From: 58-81 sp012729145
GTDB lineage: Bacteria > Synergistota > Synergistia > Synergistales > Thermovirgaceae
DNA: 64,000 bases
Assembly: GCA_040770625.1 (NCBI GenBank)
Contig: JAXGIW010000008.1
Coordinates: 1-64,000, forward strand
Direction: 5' to 3'
The translations under genes and the position numbers were made by a program. The notes beneath the pieces were generated by a model. That model was not told the origin of the DNA. It saw only the letters and a list, made by a program, of their open reading frames with translations, and did not search any database. How positions within the stretch are numbered: position 1 is the first letter of the stretch; each line of letters begins with the position of its first letter. This document shows, in pieces, positions 33,841 to 42,172 of the stretch.

Positions 33841-33881
33841 GTATACTCTGTCCATTATACACCTGACATCCTGTCGCGCAA
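33841..33881 (-). promoter_or_regulatory. Promoter and possible operator of the GntR-EamA operon
   Basis: On the minus strand TTGCGC (33881-33876) and TATAAT (33859-33854) are separated by 16 bases. A GTATAC palindrome at 33841-33846 just after the start region could be the GntR operator, since FCD regulators often bind such cores. Confidence 0.5.
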
Positions 33882-33901
33882 CGTCCTGTTTGTTAAGAGA
33901 T

Positions 33902-34414
33902 TCACTCACACTCCCTGTTCGTCTTGTCGGTCCAGAGAGAGAGGGCGTAGATAGCGTCGGAGAGCCGGTTGATCCAGGCGAAGGGGGCTTCGCCGATCTC
34001 ACCATCTCTGTGAAGGGTGACAGCGATACGTTCAGCCCTTCGGGCTATCGTCCTGGCCAGGTGGAGAGCCGCGCCGGGCACGGAATCACCGGGGCGCACG
34101 AAACGGAAGGTTTCGCCTATGATGTTGCGGACCTTTTCGACGGTCTCTTCCAGTGTCGACGGGTCGGGCTCGGGAAGTCCCGGGAAGAGGGCCAGGTACC
34201 CCATTACGGAGCCCATGGCCTCCTCTATGCGAAAGAGCTCTCCGCGGATCTCCTCGTAACAGCAGGAGGCCCTGGCCAGGCCGATGGCGGCCTGGCATTC
34301 GTCCAGGGTCCCATAGAGCTCTACCCGGGGGTGGTCCTTGGGCACGCGGGTACCGTCGCCGAGACTGGTGGTACCTTTGTCCCCTCCCTTGGTGGTTATC
34401 CAGGGCTTTCCCAT
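33902..34414 (-). CDS. Cob(I)yrinic acid a,c-diamide adenosyltransferase, PduO type
   Basis: This 170-residue enzyme transfers adenosyl from ATP to cob(I)alamin to make coenzyme B12. The N-terminal ATP loop reads TTKGGDKGTTSLGDGTRVPK, followed by HPRVELYGTLDECQAAIGLA near residue 30. The active-site helices carry IARRAERIAVTL near 125 and WINRLSDAIYALS near 150. It is complete and standard in length. No cobalamin genes are next to it. The gene upstream on the strand (DUF2703) is 64 bases away, and the GntR gene follows after a promoter. Confidence 0.92.
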   Translation of the reverse strand: MGKPWITTKGGDKGTTSLGDGTRVPKDHPRVELYGTLDECQAAIGLARASCCYEEIRGELFRIEEAMGSVMGYLALFPGLPEPDPSTLEETVEKVRNIIGETFRFVRPGDSVPGAALHLARTIARRAERIAVTLHRDGEIGEAPFAWINRLSDAIYALSLWTDKTNRECE

Positions 34415-34478
34415 AAGGATCGCCTCCAGAACATATCCTGTTGAACGGGCTGCCGACGGCAGCCTTTGACTATACCCC

Positions 34479-34913
34479 TCAGCCTCCGCCGCAGGTGCCG
34501 CAGCCGCTTCCGCAGCCGCCAGTAGCCGAAAGGGCCACCCTGAGAAGGCCGTCGGCTATCAGTCCCGGTGGGATCGCCTGGTAGGTATCGCCGCCGATCT
34601 CGATGGTCCGGCAGTCACCGTGACCCTTGCCTGCAGAGCAGTTGCAGGGCTTCGCCGAGGCCTCGAGCCCCAGGATCTCGTCGAGGGGGGTCTCGGGGAA
34701 TTCGATCTCCTCGCTCTCCATGGTAACCATGTTGTTCTTTGCCGGGTCTCCGCCGGAGGAGACCTTCTCGAGAGTTACCGGGAAACCCATCTTCTCGAGT
34801 TTCGGGCCGAGTTGCTCCACCATGTTGCTGAGGGTCTCGTAGGTCTCCTGCACGGGGCCGCATTCTGCTCCTTCGGGTGCGTAGTGCCTGATCCTTATCG
34901 TTGAAACGTCCAT
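34479..34913 (-). CDS. DUF2703-family cysteine-rich protein
   Basis: This 144-residue protein matches the DUF2703 pattern: an N-terminal thioredoxin-like strand-helix (ETYETLSNMVEQLGPKLEKM), MGFPVTLEKV, a middle EIEFPETPLDEILGLEA, and then CNCSAGKGHGDCRTIEIGGD near residue 98. The conserved IPPGLIADGLLRVAL follows. It ends in a Gly/Cys tail (GGCGSGCGTCGGG) with three more Cys in the last 12 residues, which suggests metal handling. Function is unknown; a metallochaperone-like or redox role is conceivable. Confidence 0.75.
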   Translation of the reverse strand: MDVSTIRIRHYAPEGAECGPVQETYETLSNMVEQLGPKLEKMGFPVTLEKVSSGGDPAKNNMVTMESEEIEFPETPLDEILGLEASAKPCNCSAGKGHGDCRTIEIGGDTYQAIPPGLIADGLLRVALSATGGCGSGCGTCGGG

Positions 34914-35054
34914 GTTTATTAACCTCCTTGTTGGTTGTGGATCATAAATCGAGGCGACTGACTACAGCCTCAAGCGACAGGAAGGGCAAGGGCATGCTTC
35001 GTTGATCCATTCCGTCTTGCTTCTATCGCTTTTTCCCCGTTCACTGTTGGCCGT

Positions 35055-35480
35055 TCACGCCTTTGTTTTTACTGCCACAAATGTTGCCTTTGCGTCGACG
35101 CATACCTTGCCGTCTTCACCGACGATCCTTGCGGCGGTCCTTACCTTGCGCCCTTCCACTCCCGTAGAGTGACCGAAGGCGGTGTAATCATGCCCCGATC
35201 TTACGGGTCTCAGGAAGCGGATGTTCATCCCGGCGGTGACGGTCCATTCCGTCAGGGCCTTCTTTGCTGCCCAGGCCATGGCGTCGTCGCAGAGCGCCGT
35301 CAGTATACCCCCGTGGACGATGCCTTCATAGCCGCACCAGCTGTCGTCGGGGGTGAAGGGGATCACCGTCTGCTGTTCATCATCGTTCCAGAAGAGAGTG
35401 ACCCCGAGGGACCGAGGATTGGTCCCGCTACGGTCGCAGACGAAACACCCTCTGGAGCCTTCCAGTTTTTCCATGGCCAT
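35055..35480 (-). CDS. PaaI-like hotdog-fold thioesterase
   Basis: This protein of about 141 residues has the hotdog thioesterase layout. CFVCDRSGTNPRSLGVTL opens the domain; YEGIVHGGILTALCDDAM near residue 55 holds the helix with the catalytic His-Gly-Gly; TAGMNIRFLRPVRSGHDY and CVDAKATFVAVK complete the sheet. Members hydrolyse acyl-CoA or phenylacetyl-CoA-like thioesters; the substrate is not evident. Three in-frame starts (35492, 35480, 35474) are possible. No partner genes are adjacent. Confidence 0.82.
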   Translation of the reverse strand: MAMEKLEGSRGCFVCDRSGTNPRSLGVTLFWNDDEQQTVIPFTPDDSWCGYEGIVHGGILTALCDDAMAWAAKKALTEWTVTAGMNIRFLRPVRSGHDYTAFGHSTGVEGRKVRTAARIVGEDGKVCVDAKATFVAVKTKA

Positions 35481-35505
35481 GGTAATCACCACCGGCGGCT
35501 ATTGT

Positions 35506-35517
35506 ACCCTAAGGGGT
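35506..35517. promoter_or_regulatory. Palindrome matching the hip operators
   Basis: ACCCTAAGGGGT differs at one of twelve positions from the minus-strand core of the middle hip operator (ACCCTAAAGGGT). It lies between the thioesterase start and the tRNA gene. A regulatory role is speculative. Confidence 0.3.
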
Positions 35518-35590
35518 ATGGGTAGTACACCCCGAAAATGTTGCCCTGTCTGGACAGAATCCTCCAGCTGTGGTACTACTATCTTCGCTT

Positions 35591-35676
35591 GCCGGAGTGG
35601 CGGAATGGCAGACGCAGCGGACTCAAAATCCGCCGGGCTTTGGCCTGTGGGGGTTCGAGTCCCCCCTCCGGCACCA
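35591..35676 (+). tRNA. tRNA-Leu (anticodon CAA)
   Basis: A full class II cloverleaf can be folded. The acceptor stem pairs GCCGGAG with CTCCGGC. The anticodon stem GCGGA/TCCGC closes the loop CTCAAAA with anticodon CAA at 35624-35626. A long variable arm follows, then a T-loop with GGTTCGAGTCC, and the 3' CCA is encoded. Confidence 0.96.
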
Positions 35677-35688
35677 AATGATTACTAT

Positions 35689-35722
35689 CAAGGGGGTCCC
35701 CGATCTATCGGAGACCCCCTTG
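35689..35722 (+). terminator. Hairpin terminator after tRNA-Leu
   Basis: CAAGGGGGTC pairs with GACCCCCTTG, with a further CC/GG and GA/TC step around a short loop. The T run after it is weak. Confidence 0.65.
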
Positions 35723-35838
35723 ATCTCGTTTACTTCTGTCATCTCCAGGGCAAGGGTACGGAGACAGGTCAGGGCACTTACGGGCAGAGTTATCCCTTGA
35801 AAAATGGTGTCCTGCCCGTAAGATAACGAACAGCGCCG

Positions 35839-36054
35839 CTATTTCCCTCTCCTCTCCTCCAGGAACCTTGCGAACCCCTTGAAAGAGTAGTCCTGATCGC
35901 GGTCCATCTCCGGGTCGACAAGCCGGTAGAAGCAGACGGGTATGCACTCTTCCGCAAGGTTTTTCGCGATGCAGGGTGTACACCCCTTGTCGTGGTTCGA
36001 GGGGTGAGCCGGACATTCAAGATCCACACAGGTGCAGAAAGGTACTTTTGCCAT
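35839..36054 (-). CDS. DUF6485-family cysteine-rich small protein
   Basis: This 71-residue protein has Cys residues in a conserved-looking pattern: FCTCVDLECPAHPSNHDKGC near residues 6-25, then CIAKNLAEECIPVCFYR. Its ending is FARFLEERRGK. Relatives are annotated as DUF6485 and are common in anaerobes; the Cys and His set suggests a zinc or FeS site, but none has been shown that I know of. AGGGTT-type sequence and an ATG at 36054 fit a standalone gene. Confidence 0.72.
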   Translation of the reverse strand: MAKVPFCTCVDLECPAHPSNHDKGCTPCIAKNLAEECIPVCFYRLVDPEMDRDQDYSFKGFARFLEERRGK

Positions 36055-36311
36055 GAATAACCCTCCCCAAGATGCTGGTCCGAGTGAGGCACCAGTAGAT
36101 CATACCAGAGTATTTCAACCGGCTCCACGCAAGAGATGCCGAACGGTGGCTGGAACATAAGCAAAAGAATCGAATGGACGCAGACCTCCACGGATCGGCA
36201 TGACAATTCTACCGTGGTAGAGGATAATCTTTCCGGTATAGATCGTTCCGGGGAGGCTGTTGCCTTATAAGAACCAGGACATTTACCTCACTTCCCATAG
36301 AAAAAAAGATA

Positions 36312-37592
36312 GTGTTAGGGTTCCTTTCACTTATTGTTTCGGGGACATTGCTTCTCCTGGTCTTGAACGCGGGGACGCGCCCCCTGGGGTTTATTGATGC
36401 CCTTTTCACTGCCACCTCAGCAGTATGCGTGACGGGACTAATTGTTGTAGACACGGGGAAAGACCTTTCGTTGGCATCCCAGGGAGTTGTGCTGTTTATG
36501 ATCCAACTGGGCGGCCTTGGTGTCATGACAGCCACCACGGCCTTTTTCCTCCTTATGAGGGAGAGGATCGGCCTCCGCCAGCGCATGTTCTTTGCAGGCG
36601 GGTTCGGGCTGGATTCCCCCTCCGGTGTGAAAAGTCTTCTTATCCGGATACTTTTTATAACCTTTGTGATAGAAGGTATCGGTATCATCCCCCTTTTCTT
36701 CGGGTTCCTGAACTCGGGAATGACCCATGGGAGTTCCCTCTACTATGCGGCCTTCCACAGCGTAAGCGCTTTTTGCAATGCAGGGTTCTCCCTGTTCTCT
36801 GATAATCTCGAAAGCTTTTCCAGGACCATACTGGTACCAGGAACAGTTATTGGCCTCGTGGTTATCGGCGGGTTGGGTTTTGTCGTACTGAACGACTTGA
36901 GAGAGATGTTCCGGCGGGCAGAAAAGATTTCCCTTCAGACGAAACTTGTCCTTGTTACGACCGTTCTTCTCGTTATTTCTGGATCTGTGGTCCTGGTCTT
37001 GACGGAGTGGGGAAGCGCATTTGGAGATCTTCAGCCAGGCTGGAAGGTCTGGAACGGGATCTTCGCGAGTATCACTCCCAGAACAGCGGGGTTCGATACG
37101 GTTGCCCCGGCGAACTTTTCTTCAGCAGGGATCTTCGTGCTTGTGCTGCTAATGCTGATTGGAGCTTCTCCAGGCTCCACAGGGGGAGGTTTCAAGACGA
37201 CCACTCTTGCGATCCTGATGGTTTCGTCATGGAGTTTCCTGAAAGGACGCCATGAAGTCCAATTATGGAACAGGAGGCTGCCCTTCCATGTCGTTCAAAG
37301 ATCGATCACGGTGGTCGTTCTTTACCTTGGCACACTGCTTGTGGGTATGGGGTTGCTGGCCCTGATCGAGCCCTTCCCCTTCAGAACGCTTCTTTTTGAG
37401 GCTGTTTCGGCTCTCGGGACGGTGGGGCTGTCGCTTGGGGTGACCCCCGAATTGACCTATGCGGGCAAGATCGTGCTTGTCCTGATGATGTTCTGGGGCA
37501 GAGTCGGGATAGTGACGTTCCTTTACAGCCTATTGAAGCGCGAGATCAGGGAGAGGGTGTCCTACCCGTCGGAAGAGGTTCCTGTAGGTTAG
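36312..37592 (+). CDS. TrkH/KtrB-type potassium uptake channel subunit
   Basis: This membrane protein of at least 426 residues forms the K+ pathway. Four filter-like loops are visible: ATSAVCVTGLIVVDTG near residue 33, FHSVSAFCNAGFSLFSDNL near 151, SITPRTAGFDTV near 253 and FEAVSALGTVGLSLG near 360. The GASPGSTGGGFKTTT gating-loop region lies near 283. The GTG start at 36312 has no clear ribosome site, and the open frame continues upstream (residues SLPIEKKI), so the true N-terminus is uncertain. Fifteen bases separate it from the TrkA-type regulator, forming a two-gene potassium operon. Confidence 0.9.
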   Translation: MLGFLSLIVSGTLLLLVLNAGTRPLGFIDALFTATSAVCVTGLIVVDTGKDLSLASQGVVLFMIQLGGLGVMTATTAFFLLMRERIGLRQRMFFAGGFGLDSPSGVKSLLIRILFITFVIEGIGIIPLFFGFLNSGMTHGSSLYYAAFHSVSAFCNAGFSLFSDNLESFSRTILVPGTVIGLVVIGGLGFVVLNDLREMFRRAEKISLQTKLVLVTTVLLVISGSVVLVLTEWGSAFGDLQPGWKVWNGIFASITPRTAGFDTVAPANFSSAGIFVLVLLMLIGASPGSTGGGFKTTTLAILMVSSWSFLKGRHEVQLWNRRLPFHVVQRSITVVVLYLGTLLVGMGLLALIEPFPFRTLLFEAVSALGTVGLSLGVTPELTYAGKIVLVLMMFWGRVGIVTFLYSLLKREIRERVSYPSEEVPVG

Positions 37593-37607
37593 AAGGGGGA
37601 GAAAAAG

Positions 37608-38288
37608 ATGACAAAGAAAGACCGTAAAAACAGGAGCAAACACAGAGTTGTCCTGGTCGTAGGGCTCGGGAGGTTCGGACAGGCTCTCTGCAAATCCCTC
37701 GTTGAGCAAGGAAACCAGGTTATCGCTGTTGACCGGTCAAGACAGCTTGTTGAAGAGATGGCGGATATTGTCGATATTTCGGTCCAGGCTGATGCTACCG
37801 ATGCAGAAGCACTTCAGAAGATCGGCGCAAAAGAGGCCGATATTGCTGTGGTTGCCATCGGGGGGAATGTTGAGGCAAGCATCCTTACAACGACGATCCT
37901 GAAGGACCTGGAGATACCAGAGGTCATAGCGAGGGCGCAAAACAATATACACGCGCGAGTCCTTGCCAGGGTGGGCGCTACCCGGGTAGTGTTCCCCGAG
38001 AAGGACATGGGGGAACGCCTTGCGGCGATCATGATGCATCCCTGGATGTCGCATTTTGCCCAGCTGCCCGGTTCTTCCTTTTACCTTGGTGAGATAAGTC
38101 CCCTTGCCGAAATGGAAGGGAAGACGCTTGCCGAACTTGACTTCCGGACCCGTTACAATGCTGTCGTCCTGTACATTAAAAGATCGGGTGAAAGGTTCAT
38201 CCCCAAGGCAGATACAGTCATCCGGAACGACGACAGGATTCTTGTTGCAGGACTCAAGGAAGATATTGAAGAGTGGATCGAGGATTGA
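37608..38288 (+). CDS. TrkA/KtrA-type NAD-binding regulatory subunit
   Basis: This 226-residue cytoplasmic gating protein pairs with the channel encoded just upstream. The RCK_N domain has the dinucleotide loop VVGLGRFGQALCKSLVEQG near residue 17 followed by VIAVDRS (the ribose-binding Asp), then DATDAEALQKIGA. The C-terminal TrkA_C domain begins near residue 150 (GEISPLAEMEGKTLAEL) and ends LVAGLKEDIEEW. GGGGGAG lies before the ATG. It has the single-RCK length of the Ktr/TrkA-short type. Confidence 0.92.
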   Translation: MTKKDRKNRSKHRVVLVVGLGRFGQALCKSLVEQGNQVIAVDRSRQLVEEMADIVDISVQADATDAEALQKIGAKEADIAVVAIGGNVEASILTTTILKDLEIPEVIARAQNNIHARVLARVGATRVVFPEKDMGERLAAIMMHPWMSHFAQLPGSSFYLGEISPLAEMEGKTLAELDFRTRYNAVVLYIKRSGERFIPKADTVIRNDDRILVAGLKEDIEEWIED

Positions 38289-38447
38289 GACCGGACCGGT
38301 CTCCAATCCCGATATAGTCGGAATTCTTCCCCGTGAACGGATAATGAAATGAAAGGTACCGGAAACATTCTTTCCACGCTGGAAATGCATGCAGGCAAAA
38401 GATACGACTCCCCCCTTTGCCCAATTCCCAAGGGAGAAGCCAGTTAC

Positions 38448-38476
38448 TTGCGATTGATTATCAATAGTGTTAGCAT
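38448..38476 (+). promoter_or_regulatory. Promoter with embedded palindrome upstream of the first Moco switch
   Basis: TTGCGA at 38448-38453 and TAGCAT at 38471-38476 are separated by 17 bases. A perfect 6-1-6 palindrome, ATTGATTATCAAT (38453-38465), lies in the spacer and would place a repressor over the promoter. Transcription would begin about six bases before the aptamer. Confidence 0.45.
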
Positions 38477-38486
38477 CTGTGTATAA

Positions 38487-38620
38487 CTCCCTCCGAGCCT
38501 ACCTGTCTAAGGGGAATGGACCTATGACAGGAGGCCGAAAGGGTGTCGCTGGAAACGGCGGCGCCTCCCGTGTTTGGGAAGGAGGGGCCGCTGTCATTAT
38601 GCGTGCCCTCTTCCTGTAGC
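38487..38620 (+). ncRNA. Moco riboswitch upstream of the first ABC transporter
   Basis: The aptamer begins CTCCGAGCCTACC at 38491. A stem CCTGTC/GACAGG (38502-38531) follows, then GGCCGAAAGGG, a GGAAAC loop at 38551-38556 and GGCGCCTCCC at 38560-38569. This is the conserved order of molybdenum-cofactor (or tungsten-cofactor) RNA. A GC hairpin (38578-38614) follows and could terminate or hide the ribosome site. Presence of the extra stem favours the Moco over the Tuco form. Confidence 0.82.
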
Positions 38621-38655
38621 CAGGAGGGGGCATTTTTAATGGAGGTGTTCGGAAT

Positions 38656-39438
38656 ATGAGGAAACTTGTAACGGCAATGCTGCTCCTGGTCTTGTCCTTA
38701 TCTGTGTCTTTTGTTCCTGTGGCAGTCGCGACGGAGGAACCCCTGGTGGTCTACTGCGGGGCGGGGCTGATGAAGCCAATGGATGAACTCAAGGAAGCAT
38801 TCGAGCAGGAGGCGGGGATCCCCGTAAGGATGATCTATGCCGGTTCTGGCGAGCTTTTCGGAATGATATCCACCAGGCAGGAGGGCGACGTCTATATTCC
38901 CGGTGACATCAAGTACACCAATGATGCCCTGGAGAAAGGCATATCCATCAAGGACGGTATGGAGACGATATGCTATCACGTGCCGGTCATCCTTGTACCT
39001 GCGGGGAACCCTGGAAAGGTAAACTCCCTGGAGGACCTCGGCAAGGAAGGCGTCAGGGTGGCTTTGGCGGATGAAAAGGCGGCAGCCATAGGGAATGTGA
39101 CCGTAGCTCTTCTGAAGAAGAACAACATCCTGGACCAGGTCACAAAAAATGTTGTAACAAAACCGAGCACCACCAACCAGCTGTTGATATACACCGCGAC
39201 GGCCCAGGTGGATGCGACCATAGCCTGGGAAGACCAGGCCCTCTGGGGCGAGGGCAAGGGGAAAATAGAAGTGGTACGGATACCCTCTGAAAAGAACCTG
39301 ATCAAGACGATACCCGCATCGGTAGTTACCTATACCAGGAGACCGGAAGACGCGAAGGCCTTTATCCGTTTCATTACTTCCGAAGAGAGCAGATCTGTCT
39401 GGGATAACTGGGGTTTCCCGATAGAGAAGCCTCAATAG
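38656..39438 (+). CDS. Molybdate/tungstate ABC transporter, binding protein
   Basis: This 260-residue periplasmic protein has a signal peptide (residues 1-25, MLLLVLSLSVSFVPVAVA). The oxyanion-binding fold opens LVVYCGAGLMKPMDELKEAF, with YAGSGELFGMI near residue 61 and VDATIAWEDQALWGEGK near 185. Members bind molybdate or tungstate. GGAGG precedes the ATG, and the gene lies directly under a Moco riboswitch, which supports oxyanion import under cofactor feedback control. The permease follows after six bases. Which metal it prefers cannot be told. Confidence 0.87.
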   Translation: MRKLVTAMLLLVLSLSVSFVPVAVATEEPLVVYCGAGLMKPMDELKEAFEQEAGIPVRMIYAGSGELFGMISTRQEGDVYIPGDIKYTNDALEKGISIKDGMETICYHVPVILVPAGNPGKVNSLEDLGKEGVRVALADEKAAAIGNVTVALLKKNNILDQVTKNVVTKPSTTNQLLIYTATAQVDATIAWEDQALWGEGKGKIEVVRIPSEKNLIKTIPASVVTYTRRPEDAKAFIRFITSEESRSVWDNWGFPIEKPQ

Positions 39439-39444
39439 ACAGTT

Positions 39445-40230
39445 ATGAGCAACAGGATATTCAAGGCAGCCCTGGGGGGAGTGACAGTCCTGTTCTCGGG
39501 GCTGCTGATCTGGGCGATCCTTTCCCTTATCCTTATGCCCGAGGTATCGGAGTTCGTCGAGAGCACCCTTTCCGAGGAGATGCTCTACAGCATAAGGCTG
39601 TCTCTTTTCACCAGCCTGATCTCCGTGGCGCTGGTGATGGTGCTCGCCGTTTCGATAGGTTTTGTACTGGCCCGATTCACCTTCCCGGGGCATAACCTTC
39701 TGAGAACCATTGTCGACCTGCCCATGGCGTTCCCTGAGCTGGTCCTTGGGCTGTGCCTCCTTCTCCTTTTCGGTCATGCACCTTTCGGGAAGTGGCTTCA
39801 GTCAATGGGAGTGAACGTGGTTTTCAGCAAATATTCCATCGTAGTCGCCCAGGTCTTCACAGCAGCTCCGTACGCCATCAGGGTCGTCTACGGTACCTTC
39901 AGGGGGATCAGCCCGAGGTACGAGATGGTCGCCCGGAGCCTCGGCTGCGGGTTGCTGGGCAGTTTTTTAAGGGTCTCCGTCCCGATGGCCAAGGGCGGCC
40001 TTTTCGCTGCGGCGGTCATTGCCTTTGCCCGGTGCATGGGATGTTTCGGGACGGTGCTCATACTGGCAGGCGGCACCCGAATGTACACCGAGACCCTTCC
40101 CATAACCCTTTACCTGAATATATCCTACGGCAACCTGGCCATGGCCATGTCTTCAGGGATCATCCTGATATTCATATCCCTCGGGGCGATCATCGTATTC
40201 GAGGTTCTGAACCAGGAGGTGGTCCTGTAG
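39445..40230 (+). CDS. Molybdate/tungstate ABC transporter, permease
   Basis: This 261-residue inner-membrane protein has six membrane helices and the BPD_transp_1 coupling loop YEMVARSLGCGLLGSFLRVS near residue 155. Its permease features include MAFPELVLGLCLLLLFGHAP near 93 and GTVLILAGGTRMYTETLP near 200. It belongs to the ModB/WtpB/CysT-like permeases. It lies six bases after the binding protein and its stop codon directly abuts the ATG of the ATPase. Confidence 0.88.
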   Translation: MSNRIFKAALGGVTVLFSGLLIWAILSLILMPEVSEFVESTLSEEMLYSIRLSLFTSLISVALVMVLAVSIGFVLARFTFPGHNLLRTIVDLPMAFPELVLGLCLLLLFGHAPFGKWLQSMGVNVVFSKYSIVVAQVFTAAPYAIRVVYGTFRGISPRYEMVARSLGCGLLGSFLRVSVPMAKGGLFAAAVIAFARCMGCFGTVLILAGGTRMYTETLPITLYLNISYGNLAMAMSSGIILIFISLGAIIVFEVLNQEVVL

Positions 40231-41337
40231 ATGGACCTGCTTTCTGTAAGGAACCTCTCCGTCGACCTGGGCAACTTCAGCCTCAAGGATATATCCTTCG
40301 GGGTGCCGGAAGGGTCGTACTGCTGCCTGCTGGGCGCTTCCGGCGCCGGCAAGAGCGTGCTCCTGGAGACGATCATAGGTGCTTTCCGCCCGAAACAGGG
40401 GAAGGTCTACCTCAGGGGGACCGACGTGACAGCATGGCCGCCTGAAAGGAGGAGGCTGGGCATTGTCTACCAGGACTATATGCTTTTCCCCCATCTGGAT
40501 GTCCGGGGCAACATCGCCTTCGGGCTTAAAGGTCAGGGGCTGACAACTGACAAGATCGATCCCAGGGTCATGAAGATCTCCAGGCAGCTTGACATCGAAG
40601 ATCTTCTTGAACGGGATATTGCCACTCTCTCGGGAGGAGAGCAGCAGCGTGTCGCCCTGGCGAGGGCCCTCGTGACCGAACCGGAGATCCTTCTGCTCGA
40701 TGAGGCTTTCAGCGCTCTTGACGTGAATACCAGGGAGAGGCTTCGCACAATGATGGCCCGGGTCGTCCGTGAGATCGGCATTACCGTTCTGCATGTAACC
40801 CATGACCGGGAAGATGTATGGGCCCTGGCCACCCACGTGGCTGTCATCAACGATGGGGAAATGCTCCAGCACGGGACTCCCGAAGATCTTTTCAGGCGTC
40901 CCAGGCCGGGGCACGTGGCCAGCATTATGGGCGCAGGCAACATTATTTCCGGGGAGGTGGTCAGTGAGACCGGGGCCGACCTGGGTATTGTCCTTGCCAA
41001 CGGGATCCGGCTCTATTCGTCGGAGAACCTGACCATGGGGAGCGATGTTACCCTGTCGATAAGGCCAGAGGATATCCTGGTTGCCAGGGATGAGTCGGTC
41101 ATCTCGGCCAGGAACAGGATACCCGTTACACTTTCAGAGATAAAGCGCCGGGGGCCGCTGACCTGGCTGACAGGAAGATCAGGGGATCTTGAACTTATTG
41201 CGATGGTCACCTCGAGCGGCTATGAATCCCTGGAAACCTCCCCCGGGGACATGTGCTTTTTCATCTTCAAGGCGAGTTCGCTCTGCCTGATCGAGGAGAA
41301 CTTCCAGAAAATAGTATTGGCATCGAATTTTTCGTAA
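40231..41337 (+). CDS. Molybdate/tungstate ABC transporter, ATPase with TOBE domain
   Basis: This 368-residue ATPase shows Walker A GASGAGKSVLLETI near residue 34, the signature LSGGEQQRVALARALV near 132 and Walker B ILLLDEAFSALD near 152, with an H-loop in VLHVTHDREDVWA. The C-terminal 120 residues form a TOBE-like domain (NIISGEVVSETG then VTLSIRPEDILVARDE) of the kind that binds oxyanions in ModC. GGAGGTGG lies before the ATG, within the end of the permease gene. It completes the first molybdate/tungstate import operon. Confidence 0.9.
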   Translation: MDLLSVRNLSVDLGNFSLKDISFGVPEGSYCCLLGASGAGKSVLLETIIGAFRPKQGKVYLRGTDVTAWPPERRRLGIVYQDYMLFPHLDVRGNIAFGLKGQGLTTDKIDPRVMKISRQLDIEDLLERDIATLSGGEQQRVALARALVTEPEILLLDEAFSALDVNTRERLRTMMARVVREIGITVLHVTHDREDVWALATHVAVINDGEMLQHGTPEDLFRRPRPGHVASIMGAGNIISGEVVSETGADLGIVLANGIRLYSSENLTMGSDVTLSIRPEDILVARDESVISARNRIPVTLSEIKRRGPLTWLTGRSGDLELIAMVTSSGYESLETSPGDMCFFIFKASSLCLIEENFQKIVLASNFS

Positions 41338-41351
41338 CCGGGGAGATAGTT

Positions 41352-41864
41352 ATGGAACCTATAAAATACTCAGCCATCGGGATCATCCGGACCCCTCACA
41401 GGTCCAGGGAGGGGACACCCATACAACCGTCGGGAGCCAGGGGTGTATTGGGCCGCATAGAGTTGTATGAGGATCTCAGGGAAGGTCTTAAAGACCTGGA
41501 AGGATTCTCTCACCTGATCCTTCTTTATCATTTTCACCTTTCGGAAGGCTACGAACTTGCTGTAAAACCTTTTCTGGACCAGACGGTTCACGGTCTTTTT
41601 TCGACCAGGGCACCCAGGAGACCAAATGCGTTAGGCCTTTCAGTGGTAAGGCTTGTATCGATCATCGATGGGGTCCTTGTCGTTGATGGAGTGGACATGG
41701 TGGATGGTACCCCTTTGGTCGACATCAAACCTTTTGTCCCTGATTTCGATGTCCCCGGAGGGGAGATCCGTACAGGGTGGCTGGAGCGGAATTCAGAAAG
41801 GGCCAGGGCTATAAGAGCGGACACGCGTTTTACCGGGGATATAAAACTGCCTCCAGAGAGTTGA
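41352..41864 (+). CDS. trmO: TrmO/TsaA-type tRNA-A37 N6-methyltransferase
   Basis: The start at 41352 (MEPIKYSAIG, GGGGAGA upstream) gives 170 residues; the frame from 41253 only adds the tail of the transporter gene in another phase. TrmO methylates t6A37 of tRNAs using SAM. The family beta-barrel is visible: IGIIRTPHRSREGTPIQPSG at the start, GFSHLILLYHFH near residue 48, VHGLFSTRAPRRPNALGLSV near 82 and VDIKPFVPDFD near 125. Family members are often found in molybdenum-hydroxylase clusters, so a moonlighting role in that pathway is possible. It is probably cotranscribed with the transporter. Confidence 0.84.
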   Translation: MEPIKYSAIGIIRTPHRSREGTPIQPSGARGVLGRIELYEDLREGLKDLEGFSHLILLYHFHLSEGYELAVKPFLDQTVHGLFSTRAPRRPNALGLSVVRLVSIIDGVLVVDGVDMVDGTPLVDIKPFVPDFDVPGGEIRTGWLERNSERARAIRADTRFTGDIKLPPES

Positions 41865-42172
41865 CCTCAAGCGAAGTTTACACGGTGATCCGTTCAAAGG
41901 GGATCCCTGAAGGGGGGGTCCCCTGTCATCTTCAGGAAGCTTCTCTTTTCCCCCCAGGGACCTGGCTTACGAGGCGTCCCGTTTCATCGCGGTCTCACAA
42001 TCAATGATCTTCCGCGTTGCCACTATCGGTAATTCGGGAACATAGTGGAGAGTGTGCTGCAGAAGCTCAGGAAGATCACAGGTATTCCCGGACAGATCAC
42101 GGTCAAGATCGAGGGTGGGGAGCATTATTTCACAGGGGCCAAAAAGGGATCGGGATAACTGACTCCCGGTTC
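41865..42172. other. Gap between trmO and the NTP-transferase gene, with a tiny open frame
   Basis: A GTG-start frame at 42045-42158 on the plus strand would encode 37 residues (ESVLQKLRKITGIPGQI then TVKIEGGEHYF). It reads like protein but has no good ribosome site and no recognised family. It could be a relic of a longer gene. Otherwise I see only GC-rich hairpin-forming sequence near 41896-41960, between convergent genes. Confidence 0.3.

Noticed and set aside
36209..36688. 159-residue minus-strand frame at the start of the TrkH gene
   Set aside because: It is antisense to a filter-containing channel gene and has no features of its own.
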